Shown: piece after piece, positions 1 to 7,261 of the stretch
Numbering within the stretch: the first letter of the stretch is position 1
Layout: each line of letters opens with the position of its first letter
NCBI GenBank assembly: GCA_002297965.1
Contig: DBLF01000109.1
Location: forward strand, 1 to 11,415
DNA: 11,415 nucleotides
Source: Candidatus Segatella papionis
Lineage (GTDB): Bacteria; Bacteroidota; Bacteroidia; Bacteroidales; Bacteroidaceae
Reading direction: 5' to 3'
Notes under the pieces: generated by a model
The model's database searches: none
Seen by the model: only the letters and a program-made list of their open reading frames with translations
Told to the model about the DNA's origin: nothing
Position numbers and translations under genes: made by a program

Positions 1-20
1 CCGGGCTGCGCTACACCCCG
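1..20 (-). tRNA. 5' end of a tRNA, probably tRNA-Pro (cut by window edge)
   Basis: Read on the minus strand, these bases give CGGGGTGTAGCGCAGCCCGG. This fits a tRNA 5' half: acceptor strand CGGGGTG, the TA linker at positions 8-9, then D-arm GCGC and the start of a D-loop with the conserved purine and GG. A CGGGGTGTAGCG... start is typical of bacterial tRNA-Pro. The anticodon lies outside the window, so the amino acid is an inference from the acceptor and D-arm only. A strong leftward promoter lies about 55 bases upstream, with no plausible protein start between it and the edge, as expected for an RNA gene. Confidence 0.72.
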
Positions 21-74
21 CTCATTCCACAAATGATTGTTCATTGTGTAAGCATCATTTCTGATTTGCGGGTG

Positions 75-106
75 CAAAGGTACAACATTTTTTCGGTTCC
101 ACCAAA
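75..106 (-). promoter_or_regulatory. Bacteroidota-type promoter for the leftward tRNA
   Basis: On the minus strand a TTTG -33 element (103-106) is followed, after a 20-base spacer, by the -7 element TACCTTTG (75-82) and then CACCC. This matches the known Bacteroidota consensus TTTG-N19-21-TAnnTTTG. It points left and would start transcription some 45-50 bases before the tRNA 5' end. Confidence 0.8.
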
Positions 107-160
107 TTTTCCCGCAACTTTTTTCAAAAAAAAGTATTTTTATTGAATTTCGCCCAAAGA

Positions 161-194
161 ATAAGGGGCAACTTTCAGAAAAGTTGCCCCTTAT
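161..194 (-). terminator. Rho-independent terminator downstream of spt
   Basis: A perfect 15-bp inverted repeat (161-175 and 180-194, core AAGGGGCAACTTT) encloses a 4-base loop. It lies about 85 bases beyond the spt stop codon. In the leftward direction it is followed by TCTTTG and later a T-rich run. On the plus strand the flank is AT-rich but not a T tract. It separates spt from the leftward tRNA promoter, so its main role is probably to end the spt transcript. Confidence 0.82.
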
Positions 195-279
195 ACCTTA
201 TTATATATAGCAATCATAGCTAACGCCCCATCCATGGGCGACTACCGATTGCCACATTTCTATTTCTTCTATCTAACCA

Positions 280-1473
280 TTATCCCTTGATAATGCCCTG
301 CTCTACAAAAATCTTCTTCAAAATCTGTACAGCTCTTTCTACCTGATCCTTGGTATGGGTTGCCATCAGGGCAAAACGTACCAATGTGTCCTGAGGGGCA
401 CATGCTGGTGGGATGACAGGATTGATGAACACACCTGCATCGTATGCCAACTTAGTAACCACGAATGTCTTTTCTGCATCACGCACGTAGAGAGGAATGA
501 TAGGACTCTCTGTCTCGCCAATCTCGAAACCTTCCTCGCGGAAACGCTTCAACGCATAGTGAGTAACATCCCAAAGATTCTCGAAACGCTGTGGCTCATT
601 CTGGATGATGTGGAGTGCCTCAAGTGCCGCTGCCGTAGCCGCAGGAGTGTTAGATGCACTGAAGATGTAAGTACGGCAGTTGTGACGCAAGAAGTTGATG
701 GTATCCTTATCGGAAGCGATGAAACCACCGATAGAAGCCAAACTCTTGGAGAAGGTACCCATAATGAGGTCCACCTCGTCGGTCAAGCCAAAGTGGTCGC
801 AAACGCCACGACCCTGCTTGCCAAACACGCCAAGGCCATGAGCCTCATCTACCATGATAGAGCAGTTGTACTTGTGCTTGAGCTTTACGATTTCTGGAAG
901 ATTGGCCAAATCGCCCTCCATAGAGAACACGCCATCCACTACAATCAGCTTGATGGCATCGTGTGGCAACTTAGAGAGCACACGCTCCAAATCTTCCATG
1001 TCGTTATGCTTGTAGTGCAACTGTGTAGCAAAAGAGAGACGACGACCATCCACAATACTAGCATGGTCGCGATCATCGCAAATGATGTAATCGTTGCGTC
1101 CCACTACGCAAGCCAAGACGCCCTGGTTTACAGAGAAACCTGTAGAGAAACAAAGCGTCTCATCCTTGTGCATAAACTCTGCAAGTTCTTTCTCAAGCTG
1201 AACATGCAAATCAAGGGTACCGTTCAGGAATCGGCTTCCTGCACAACCTGAGCCATACTTGTCGAGAGCAGCCTTTGCTGCATCTATGACACGCTGGTCG
1301 TTGGTCAAACCCTGGTAAGCATTAGAGCCGAACATCAAGATCTTATGCCCATCGATGTCGGTAACTTCTGTCATCTGCTTACTTGTGATCTCACGGAAAT
1401 ATGGATACACTCCGGCTGCCATATACTTCTGAGGCTCACGATAATTTTTGTATCTTTCTTGTAATTGTCCCAT
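280..1473 (-). CDS. spt: Serine palmitoyltransferase (PLP-dependent alpha-oxoamine synthase)
   Basis: This 397-residue protein belongs to the alpha-oxoamine synthase family (SPT, KBL, BioF, HemA). The predicted reaction condenses serine with a fatty acyl-CoA or acyl-ACP to 3-ketosphinganine, the first step of sphingolipid synthesis, in the cytosol. Visible family marks are GSGCAGSR (74-81), DHASIVDG with the PLP-stacking His137, VDEAHGLG with Asp209 and His212, and TFSKSLASIGG with the PLP Schiff-base Lys243. The length is normal. The N-terminus (KYMAAGVYPYFREI) resembles Bacteroidota SPT rather than threonine-pathway KBL, and the gene diverges from a sphingosine/DAG-kinase-like gene, which also favours SPT. 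The ATG at 1473 follows a promoter about 55 bases upstream, and no Shine-Dalgarno sequence is visible, as usual for this phylum. The main alternative is 2-amino-3-ketobutyrate CoA ligase. Confidence 0.87.
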   Translation of the reverse strand: MGQLQERYKNYREPQKYMAAGVYPYFREITSKQMTEVTDIDGHKILMFGSNAYQGLTNDQRVIDAAKAALDKYGSGCAGSRFLNGTLDLHVQLEKELAEFMHKDETLCFSTGFSVNQGVLACVVGRNDYIICDDRDHASIVDGRRLSFATQLHYKHNDMEDLERVLSKLPHDAIKLIVVDGVFSMEGDLANLPEIVKLKHKYNCSIMVDEAHGLGVFGKQGRGVCDHFGLTDEVDLIMGTFSKSLASIGGFIASDKDTINFLRHNCRTYIFSASNTPAATAAALEALHIIQNEPQRFENLWDVTHYALKRFREEGFEIGETESPIIPLYVRDAEKTFVVTKLAYDAGVFINPVIPPACAPQDTLVRFALMATHTKDQVERAVQILKKIFVEQGIIKG

Positions 1474-1526
1474 TATTAATAGGTGTACTTTATTTCTTTT
1501 TTATTAATATTCTAAGTTTCAGGGTG

Positions 1527-1534
1527 CAAAGATA
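1527..1534 (-). promoter_or_regulatory. -7 element of the spt promoter
   Basis: On the minus strand the sequence reads TATCTTTG followed by CACCC, a perfect TAnnTTTG match, and the same TTTGCACCC run as in the tRNA promoter at 75-82. I find no clear TTTG at 19-21 bases upstream, so the -33 element is weak. The resulting 5' leader would be about 45 bases. Confidence 0.7.
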
Positions 1535-1605
1535 CAAAAAAAGACTAACATAACTACATTTTTCTATAAGAAAGTTTACTTTTAGCGTTTTTTTAGGAGA
1601 TATTT

Positions 1606-1636
1606 CTTGGTTTTCAAGGTATTTTTACTACTTTTG
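1606..1636 (+). promoter_or_regulatory. Promoter of the lipid kinase gene
   Basis: A CTTG -33 element (1606-1609, 3 of 4 matches to TTTG) is followed by a 19-base spacer and then the -7 element TACTTTTG (1629-1636), with CA after it. The ATG at 1669 is 32 bases downstream of the -7 element, so the leader is short. Confidence 0.72.
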
Positions 1637-1668
1637 CAGTATAAATATTACATTTTCTTGACTAAGAT

Positions 1669-2709
1669 ATGAAAAAGAAGATAGTTTTCATCATGAACCC
1701 GATTTCTGGAACCAGCAGTAAAGCTGCTGTTCCCAGTTTGATAGATTCGACTTTGGACAAGGAGCAGTTCGAGTACGAGATAAAAATGACAGAACGAGCA
1801 GGGCACGCCTCCGAGCTTGCCGCCGAAGCCAGAGACAACCATGCCGACATCGTGGTTGCCGTGGGCGGCGATGGCACCGTCAACGAGGTGGCGCGCTCCA
1901 TCACTCACTCAGACACCGCGCTGGGCATCTTGCCTTGTGGCTCGGGCAATGGGTTGGCACGCCACCTACTCTTGCCCCTGAACCTGAAGAAGAGCATCGA
2001 GGTAATCAATGCTTGCGAGATTCGTCCACTGGACTATGGTGTCATCAATGGCTACCCATTCTTCTGCACCTGCGGCATGGGGTTCGACGCTTTCGTCAGC
2101 ATGAAGTTTGCCGAGAGTGGGAAACGCGGTCCCATCAGCTATGCAGAAAACATATTAAAAGAAGGACTTAAATATAAGCCGGAGACATACACGCTAGAAG
2201 ACGAAACTGGCACCAAGCAATACAAGGCTTTCCTCATTTCGTGCGCCAATGCCTCGCAATATGGCAACAACGCCTACATAGCTCCACAAGCCTCTATGAG
2301 CGACGGACTTATGGACGTTGTCATCATGGAGCCATTTGATGTCATCGAGGCACCGCAGGTAAGCTTCGACATGTTCAACAAGACGCTCGACAAGAACTCC
2401 AAGATCAAGTCGTTCCGTTGCAAGAAGCTTCACATCACACGCAGCCAACCAGGACTCATCCACTACGATGGCGACCCCGTGATGACAGGAGCCGACATCG
2501 ACGTACACCTAGAGGAGAAGGGCATCAAGATGGTAGTCAACCCATTCGCCGACAAGAGCGTACGCAAGCCCAACATGATTCAATCAGCATTCGCCGACTT
2601 CTTCAACGACCTCAACATTGTACGCGACGACATCCACAAGGACATCCAGCGACAAAGCCGAAGAGTAGAAGCCATCAGCAAGCTTGTGCAGCGAAAGCTG
2701 AACATCTAA
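1669..2709 (+). CDS. Lipid kinase of the diacylglycerol/sphingosine kinase family
   Basis: This 346-residue protein has the DAGK catalytic fold of the YegS/DgkB/sphingosine-kinase type and should phosphorylate a lipid hydroxyl with ATP at the membrane face. Visible motifs are the N-terminal NPISGT (10-15), the nucleotide-binding GGDGTVNEV (66-74), LPCGSGNGLARHL (88-100), GFDAFVS (138-144), APQASMSDGLMDVV (205-218) and HYDGDP (265-270). No signal peptide or membrane segment is seen. Family members are about 300 residues, and this one adds a polar, probably helical tail of about 50 residues (296-346). The gene diverges from spt, so a sphingoid base, ceramide or a related lipid is a plausible substrate. 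DAG is equally possible, because family motifs do not settle the acceptor. The stop overlaps the convergent trmN6 gene by 4 bp. Confidence 0.87.
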   Translation: MKKKIVFIMNPISGTSSKAAVPSLIDSTLDKEQFEYEIKMTERAGHASELAAEARDNHADIVVAVGGDGTVNEVARSITHSDTALGILPCGSGNGLARHLLLPLNLKKSIEVINACEIRPLDYGVINGYPFFCTCGMGFDAFVSMKFAESGKRGPISYAENILKEGLKYKPETYTLEDETGTKQYKAFLISCANASQYGNNAYIAPQASMSDGLMDVVIMEPFDVIEAPQVSFDMFNKTLDKNSKIKSFRCKKLHITRSQPGLIHYDGDPVMTGADIDVHLEEKGIKMVVNPFADKSVRKPNMIQSAFADFFNDLNIVRDDIHKDIQRQSRRVEAISKLVQRKLNI

Positions 2710-3401
2710 TCGAGATAAAAATCTTCAGTAATTTTCGCATACCACGATGACCGTTTCCCAAGCGAATCGGTCATCGTTTTTATTTCATCCACCATCCCCT
2801 CTTTGCGATGACGGGCAAAGGACAAGAGATAGCGCTTGGGCTGCTTCCGCTCCACCGTTTTCACCCCGCACTTCCCTATCAGATAAAATCCTAGCATACA
2901 GGCCTCTGAAGTGAAATTATCCAAAACTTCCGATGGCACGATGGCTGAGAATATGCCATCATCCGACAAGAGCCTTTTCACCCCAACGAACAAATCCCTA
3001 AACGGCAAGCTATCCGAGTGGCGAGCCATGGCACGCTTACTGTCAGGATTTTTCAAGCTATTCAAGAAGAAAGGAGGATTACTCACTATCGCATCAAACG
3101 GTTCGGCACTCTCATAATCCTGTAATCTGCAGCATCGGACAGCGACACGATTGGCAAAAGGGCTAGCCGCAACATTCTCGCTTGCCTCCTCGCACGCCTC
3201 CTCGTCTAGATCGATGCCTAGCACTTGCGCATCCGGGAAACGCTGCGCCATCATCAGGGAAATAAGTCCCGTACCCGAACCGATGTCCAAGATTCTTTTA
3301 CCTCCTGGAGCCCAAGCCCCCAGCAACACACCATCAGTACCTACCTTCATCGCACATCGGTCCTGGCTTATCTCAAAATGCTTAAATTTAAATCCTGCCA
3401 T
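2706..3401 (-). CDS. trmN6: tRNA1(Val) adenine-37 N6-methyltransferase (TrmN6/YfiC-like)
   Basis: This 231-residue class I SAM-dependent methyltransferase is predicted to methylate N6 of A37 next to the anticodon of tRNA-Val. The family-typical N-terminus MKVGTDGVLLGAW (18-30) is present. The SAM-binding loop is DIGSGTG (39-45), acidic Asp64 follows in LGIDLD, and the N6-adenine methyltransferase motif NPPF is at 108-111. The C-terminus (WYAKITEDFYLD) also matches the YfiC group. Length is close to the E. coli protein (about 245). The gene runs opposite to both neighbours: its stop overlaps the lipid kinase by 4 bp, and its start faces lon across 246 bases. A 20-bp tandem repeat lies 14-53 bases before its ATG. 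I see no TAnnTTTG promoter for it. The exact tRNA target is inferred from family resemblance. Confidence 0.87.
   Translation of the reverse strand: MAGFKFKHFEISQDRCAMKVGTDGVLLGAWAPGGKRILDIGSGTGLISLMMAQRFPDAQVLGIDLDEEACEEASENVAASPFANRVAVRCCRLQDYESAEPFDAIVSNPPFFLNSLKNPDSKRAMARHSDSLPFRDLFVGVKRLLSDDGIFSAIVPSEVLDNFTSEACMLGFYLIGKCGVKTVERKQPKRYLLSFARHRKEGMVDEIKTMTDSLGKRSSWYAKITEDFYLD
2744..2783 (+). terminator. Terminator for the lipid kinase, inside trmN6
   Basis: A 10-bp inverted repeat (ACGATGACCG at 2744-2753, CGGTCATCGT at 2768-2777) with a 14-base loop is followed on the plus strand by TTTTTAT. It starts 35 bases after the kinase stop and lies wholly within the antisense trmN6 coding region. 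On the minus strand the hairpin is followed by GGTATGCG, with no T tract, so it should act only rightward. Confidence 0.72.
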
Positions 3402-3414
3402 AAATTATTTTTAT

Positions 3415-3456
3415 TTACTATGACAATAACGTCATTACTATGACAATAACGTCATA
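3415..3456. repeat. Perfect 20-bp tandem duplication with palindromic core, candidate operator
   Basis: The unit TTACTATGACAATAACGTCA occurs twice back to back (3415-3434, 3435-3454) with no mismatch. Each copy contains the dyad ATGAC-N6-GTCAT, extended to TATGAC-N6-GTCATA in the right copy (3439-3456). The copies begin 14 bases upstream of the trmN6 start codon and lie about 100 bases upstream of the lon -7 element. The two-half-site geometry with a 6-base spacer resembles sites of CRP/FNR-type dimeric regulators, but the half-sites differ from the E. coli CRP consensus and no regulator is known here. The duplication is seen directly; the operator role is inferred. Confidence 0.65.
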
Positions 3457-3556
3457 ATTGCCCATTTATTACATCCCAATTTGCCCACTACTACGATTTT
3501 GCCTTATAAAAGAGGTGATTTTCGAAAAAAAAGATGGGATTCTCAACAAAAATTAC

Positions 3557-3564
3557 TATCTTTG
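3557..3564 (+). promoter_or_regulatory. -7 element of the lon operon promoter
   Basis: The sequence TATCTTTG, followed by CA, is a perfect TAnnTTTG match. The -33 position holds only a poor match (GATG, 3533-3536). It implies a leader of about 75-80 bases before the lon ATG. I see no CIRCE-type inverted repeat in the region that would mark HrcA heat-shock control. Confidence 0.72.
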
Positions 3565-3647
3565 CAAACTAAAAAAGTATTTAAAGGGGATTTGCACTTG
3601 ACCAGTGGTTACACATACTCCCTTGAAATGTATTTACAAGATAAAAT

Positions 3648-6131
3648 ATGAACAGAGATTCAAATACACAAATCCAAATGATTGCCGACTTCGAGGGCGA
3701 CGCTACTGCACTGATAAAAGAGAGGGAACCAGGAATCTACCCTACTCTCTGCACCCGCGACTTGGTGGTATTCCCATCAGTGCTCACACCGATTTTGGTG
3801 GGCAGAAGGGAAAGCCAAGAGCTGGCTAACATGTTGGAACAAAATCCAGAGACCGTGTTCTGCATTTTCTGCCAAAAGTCTTCTAACACGGAATCTCCAA
3901 CTCAGGAAGACCTGTACGAGACAGGAACATTCGCCAAGCTGATAAGAGTCATCAACATGCCTAACGAAGAACAGCAGAAGACAATCATCGTGCAAGGTCT
4001 GGGAAGATGCGAACTGAAGAAACTCATGGGCAAAGAGCCTTATTTCTCTGCGGAAGTAGAAAGCTTACCAGAGATTTGGCCATCGGAAGAAGAAGCCAAC
4101 AAAGACCAAGTTTTCAAGGCTTTGGCCAAGACATTCTTCGAGGAATCCATCAGATTCATTCAGTATAACGAAAACATCCCAAACGAAGCTGTCTATGCCA
4201 TCAATGAGATTTCCAATCGTTTTGTGAAATGTAACTTCATCTGCACATCGCTGCCATTCTCCACCGACGACAAGATTAAGATGCTGGAGCAGGCGAAGCT
4301 GTCAGAGCGCATTATCGAAGCTCTCAGAGCCTTGCATAAAGAGCAAAAGTTGCTCTACCTGCAAAACGAAATCAGAAACAAGACCCAGTTCGACCTGGAC
4401 GAGCAGCAGAAGGAATACTACCTGAAGCAGCAAATCAAGAACATCAAGGAAGAACTTGGCGAGGGAGAAGGCAGTCCGGAAAAAAAGGAACTCCTGGCAA
4501 AAGCCAAGACCAAGAAATGGAACGAGGCAATCCAAAAGGTATTCCAGAAGGAAATGGCCAAGCTCGACAACATCCATCCTCAAAGTCCAGACTACCCGAT
4601 ACAGCTCACTTACCTGCAGACCTTGGTTGATTTGCCATGGGAAGAATATACCCAAGACGACCTGAGCCTCAGCCATGCCAAAAGAATCCTCAACCAAGAC
4701 CACTATGGAATGGAAAAGGTAAAGGAACGTATCTTGGAGTATCTTGCAGTGAGAAGCCTCAAGGGCGGAATGCAGAGTCCGATTCTCTGCCTTTATGGAC
4801 CTCCGGGAGTTGGAAAGACCAGTTTGGGCAAGAGCATTGCCAAGGCGATGAAGCGCAAATATGTGAGAATGTCGCTAGGCGGATTACACGATGAAGCGGA
4901 GATTCGTGGCCATCGCCGCACCTATATCGGAGCCATGCCAGGACGTATCATCAAGAACATCCTCAAGGCTGGCAGCAGCAACCCGGTGTTCATCCTGGAT
5001 GAAATCGACAAAGTCTCCACCAACAATTACCAAGGAGACCCAGCATCGGCACTGCTCGAAGTACTCGACCCGGAACAGAACAACACATTCCACGACAACT
5101 ATCTGGATGTGGATTACGACCTATCAAAGGTGTTGTTCATTGCCACCGCCAATGATGTAAGCTCCATACCTCGTCCTCTGCTCGACCGAATGGAACTCAT
5201 CGAAGTAGGCGGCTATATCACCGAGGAGAAGATAGAGATCGCCAAACGCCATCTGGTTCCGAAGGAATTGGAGAACACGGGACTCGACAAGCTCACCCCG
5301 AAAGTAAGTTTCAACAAGGCAGCCCTGGAGGCCATCATCGAGCACTACACCCGAGAGAGTGGCGTAAGACAGCTCAAGAAACAAATCAACAAGGGACTCC
5401 GCAAGATGGCTTACAAGTTGGCTTACTCCAACGAACTGGAGAAGACCACCATCGCCCCCTCGGACCTCAAAGACATCTTGGGCACAGCTCCCTTCAATCG
5501 AGACATCTACCAAGGCAACGACTATGCCGGTGTCGTAACAGGACTGGCCTGGACCTCCGTGGGCGGCGAGATTCTCTTCATCGAAACCTCATTGAGCAAA
5601 GGTAAGCAAGGGAAACTGACCCTTACCGGAAACTTGGGCTCGGTGATGAAGGAATCGGCGGTTATCGCCCTAGAATACATCAAGGCGCACATCGACCTGC
5701 TCGGCGTGGATTATCGCATCTTCGAAAACTGGAACATCCATATCCACGTACCAGAGGGAGCCACGCCAAAGGATGGTCCTTCAGCGGGCATCACCATCGC
5801 CACCAGCATTGCCTCCGCCATCACCCAGCGCAAAGTGCGCAAGAACACAGCCATGACGGGCGAGATAACCCTACGAGGCAAAGTCTTGCCAGTAGGCGGC
5901 ATCAAAGAGAAGATCCTGGCTGCCAAGCGTGCGGGAATCACCGACATATTGATTTGCAAAGACAACGAGAAAGACATCCTCGACATTCCGGAGAAATATC
6001 TCAAGGGAGTAGAGTTCCACTATGTAGAGGACGTGGCTGACGTATGGGAGTTTGCACTCACCGACGAAAAAGTGAAACACCCCATCGACTTCACCATTCC
6101 AGACAATGATAAAAAAGAAGAAACAAAATGA
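3648..6131 (+). CDS. lon: ATP-dependent protease Lon
   Basis: This 827-residue protein has the full bacterial Lon (LonA, peptidase family S16) architecture and degrades misfolded and regulatory proteins in the cytosol as a hexamer. The N-terminal substrate-recognition domain starts near residue 30 (TRDLVVFPSVLTPILVGR). A helical, glutamine- and lysine-rich coiled-coil region follows near 240-310. The AAA+ domain has Walker A GPPGVGKT (384-391) and Walker B with Asp451 and Glu452 in FILDEIDK. The protease domain has catalytic Ser712 in PKDGPSAG and Lys755 in GGIKEK, and their 43-residue spacing equals that of E. coli Lon (Ser679/Lys722). It is somewhat longer than E. coli Lon (784), with a short charged C-terminal tail. 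The ATG at 3648 is preceded by an A-rich stretch rather than a Shine-Dalgarno sequence. Its stop overlaps the tgt start (ATGA), suggesting translational coupling. Confidence 0.97.
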   Translation: MNRDSNTQIQMIADFEGDATALIKEREPGIYPTLCTRDLVVFPSVLTPILVGRRESQELANMLEQNPETVFCIFCQKSSNTESPTQEDLYETGTFAKLIRVINMPNEEQQKTIIVQGLGRCELKKLMGKEPYFSAEVESLPEIWPSEEEANKDQVFKALAKTFFEESIRFIQYNENIPNEAVYAINEISNRFVKCNFICTSLPFSTDDKIKMLEQAKLSERIIEALRALHKEQKLLYLQNEIRNKTQFDLDEQQKEYYLKQQIKNIKEELGEGEGSPEKKELLAKAKTKKWNEAIQKVFQKEMAKLDNIHPQSPDYPIQLTYLQTLVDLPWEEYTQDDLSLSHAKRILNQDHYGMEKVKERILEYLAVRSLKGGMQSPILCLYGPPGVGKTSLGKSIAKAMKRKYVRMSLGGLHDEAEIRGHRRTYIGAMPGRIIKNILKAGSSNPVFILDEIDKVSTNNYQGDPASALLEVLDPEQNNTFHDNYLDVDYDLSKVLFIATANDVSSIPRPLLDRMELIEVGGYITEEKIEIAKRHLVPKELENTGLDKLTPKVSFNKAALEAIIEHYTRESGVRQLKKQINKGLRKMAYKLAYSNELEKTTIAPSDLKDILGTAPFNRDIYQGNDYAGVVTGLAWTSVGGEILFIETSLSKGKQGKLTLTGNLGSVMKESAVIALEYIKAHIDLLGVDYRIFENWNIHIHVPEGATPKDGPSAGITIATSIASAITQRKVRKNTAMTGEITLRGKVLPVGGIKEKILAAKRAGITDILICKDNEKDILDIPEKYLKGVEFHYVEDVADVWEFALTDEKVKHPIDFTIPDNDKKEETK

Positions 6132-7255
6132 AATTCGAATTACAAGTAACAGATAAGGCAAGCGATGCACGCACAGGCATCATCACCACCGACCACGGAC
6201 AAATCAAGACTCCAATCTTTATGCCCGTGGGAACTGTGGGCAGCGTAAAGGGCGTACACTTCGAAGAGCTGAAGAAGCAAGTGAAGGCACAGATCATCCT
6301 GGGCAACACCTATCACCTCTACTTGCGCCCAGGACTTGAGGTTATCAAAGCCGCAGGAGGACTGCACAAGTTCAACGGATGGGATCGTCCCATCCTCACC
6401 GACAGCGGTGGCTTCCAGGTATTCTCGCTCACGGGCATTCGCAAGCTGAAGGAAGAAGGCTGTGAGTTCCGCTCACACATAGACGGCAGCAAGCACTTCT
6501 TCACCCCCGAGAACGTGATGGACACGGAGCGTATCATCGGAGCCGACATCATGATGGCATTCGACGAGTGCCCCCCAGGGCAAAGCGACTTCCAATATGC
6601 CAAAAAGAGCTTGGAGCTTACCCAACGATGGCTGGATCGCTGCTTCAAGCGATTCAACGAGACAGAACCACTCTATGGGTACCAACAGAGCCTTTTCCCT
6701 ATCGTGCAAGGCTGTACCTTCCCAGAGTTACGCCGCGAAGCTGCCAAGTTTGTTGCAGACAAAGGCGCTGACGGAAATGCCATCGGCGGTCTTGCCGTGG
6801 GCGAACCAACCGAAGTGATGTACGAAATGATAGAGGTAGTCAACGAAATCCTGCCAAAGGACAAGCCTAGATACCTCATGGGCGTAGGTACACCTCAGAA
6901 CATCCTGGAGGCCATCGAACGAGGCGTGGATATGTTCGACTGCGTGATGCCTACCCGAAATGGCCGCAACGCCATGCTCTTCACCTATAACGGAACGATG
7001 AACATGCGCAACAAGAAATGGGAGATGGACTTCAGTCCCGTGGATCCAGACGGATGCGAGATCGACCAAATCACCAGCAAAGCCTACCTGCATCACCTTT
7101 TCAAGGCCCAGGAGCTTCTGGCGATGCAGATTGCGAGCATCCACAACCTCTCGTTCTACCTCCGTCTCGTAACAGATGCTCGCCATCACATCGAACAGGG
7201 GGATTTCGTGGAATGGAAACGTTCCATCATCGACCAACTAGGAAGAAGAATATAA
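6128..7255 (+). CDS. tgt: tRNA-guanine transglycosylase (queuosine pathway), zinc cysteines missing
   Basis: Tgt (375 residues) exchanges guanine-34 of tRNA-Asp, -Asn, -His and -Tyr for the queuosine precursor preQ1. Active-site marks are present: DSGGFQV with Asp92, FDECPP with Asp146, GGLAVGE (220-226) and DCVMPTR with nucleophile Asp271. LAVGE is the bacterial preQ1-type pocket, in contrast to the smaller residue at the valine position in eukaryotic queuine enzymes. The unusual part is the zinc site. Classical Tgt has C-x-C-x2-C about 38 residues after the nucleophile plus a histidine near IHN. Here that stretch reads DPDGCEIDQITS, one residue shorter and with a single cysteine (Cys310), while His339 of IHN remains. 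The start overlaps the lon stop by 4 bp, and the permease gene follows after 6 bp. Confidence 0.95.
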   Translation: MKFELQVTDKASDARTGIITTDHGQIKTPIFMPVGTVGSVKGVHFEELKKQVKAQIILGNTYHLYLRPGLEVIKAAGGLHKFNGWDRPILTDSGGFQVFSLTGIRKLKEEGCEFRSHIDGSKHFFTPENVMDTERIIGADIMMAFDECPPGQSDFQYAKKSLELTQRWLDRCFKRFNETEPLYGYQQSLFPIVQGCTFPELRREAAKFVADKGADGNAIGGLAVGEPTEVMYEMIEVVNEILPKDKPRYLMGVGTPQNILEAIERGVDMFDCVMPTRNGRNAMLFTYNGTMNMRNKKWEMDFSPVDPDGCEIDQITSKAYLHHLFKAQELLAMQIASIHNLSFYLRLVTDARHHIEQGDFVEWKRSIIDQLGRRI

Positions 7256-7261
7256 AAGACA

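Noticed and set aside
1..20. tRNA 3' end as an integration (att) site for a mobile element
   Set aside because: Only the tRNA 5' end is in the window, and no integrase, direct repeat or foreign-looking genes lie beside it.
224..240. Small hairpin CGCCC/GGGCG downstream of spt
   Set aside because: A 5-bp stem with a 7-base loop and no T tract is weak beside the 15-bp terminator at 161-194.
355..1251. 298-codon open frame on the plus strand opposite spt
   Set aside because: It lies entirely antisense to a gene with clear catalytic motifs, is rich in Cys, His and Thr without any recognisable domain, and has no promoter-like context. It is a codon-usage shadow.
280..1473. Alternative call: 2-amino-3-ketobutyrate CoA ligase (kbl) or BioF
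   Set aside because: The catalytic lysine and histidines are shared by the whole family and do not decide. The N-terminal style and the adjacent sphingosine/DAG-kinase-like gene favour serine palmitoyltransferase, and no threonine dehydrogenase or biotin gene is near.
3565..3647. Riboswitch or heat-shock operator in the lon leader
   Set aside because: The roughly 80-base leader shows only short, weak pairings (for example ACCAGTGGT) and no CIRCE-like repeat or known riboswitch core.
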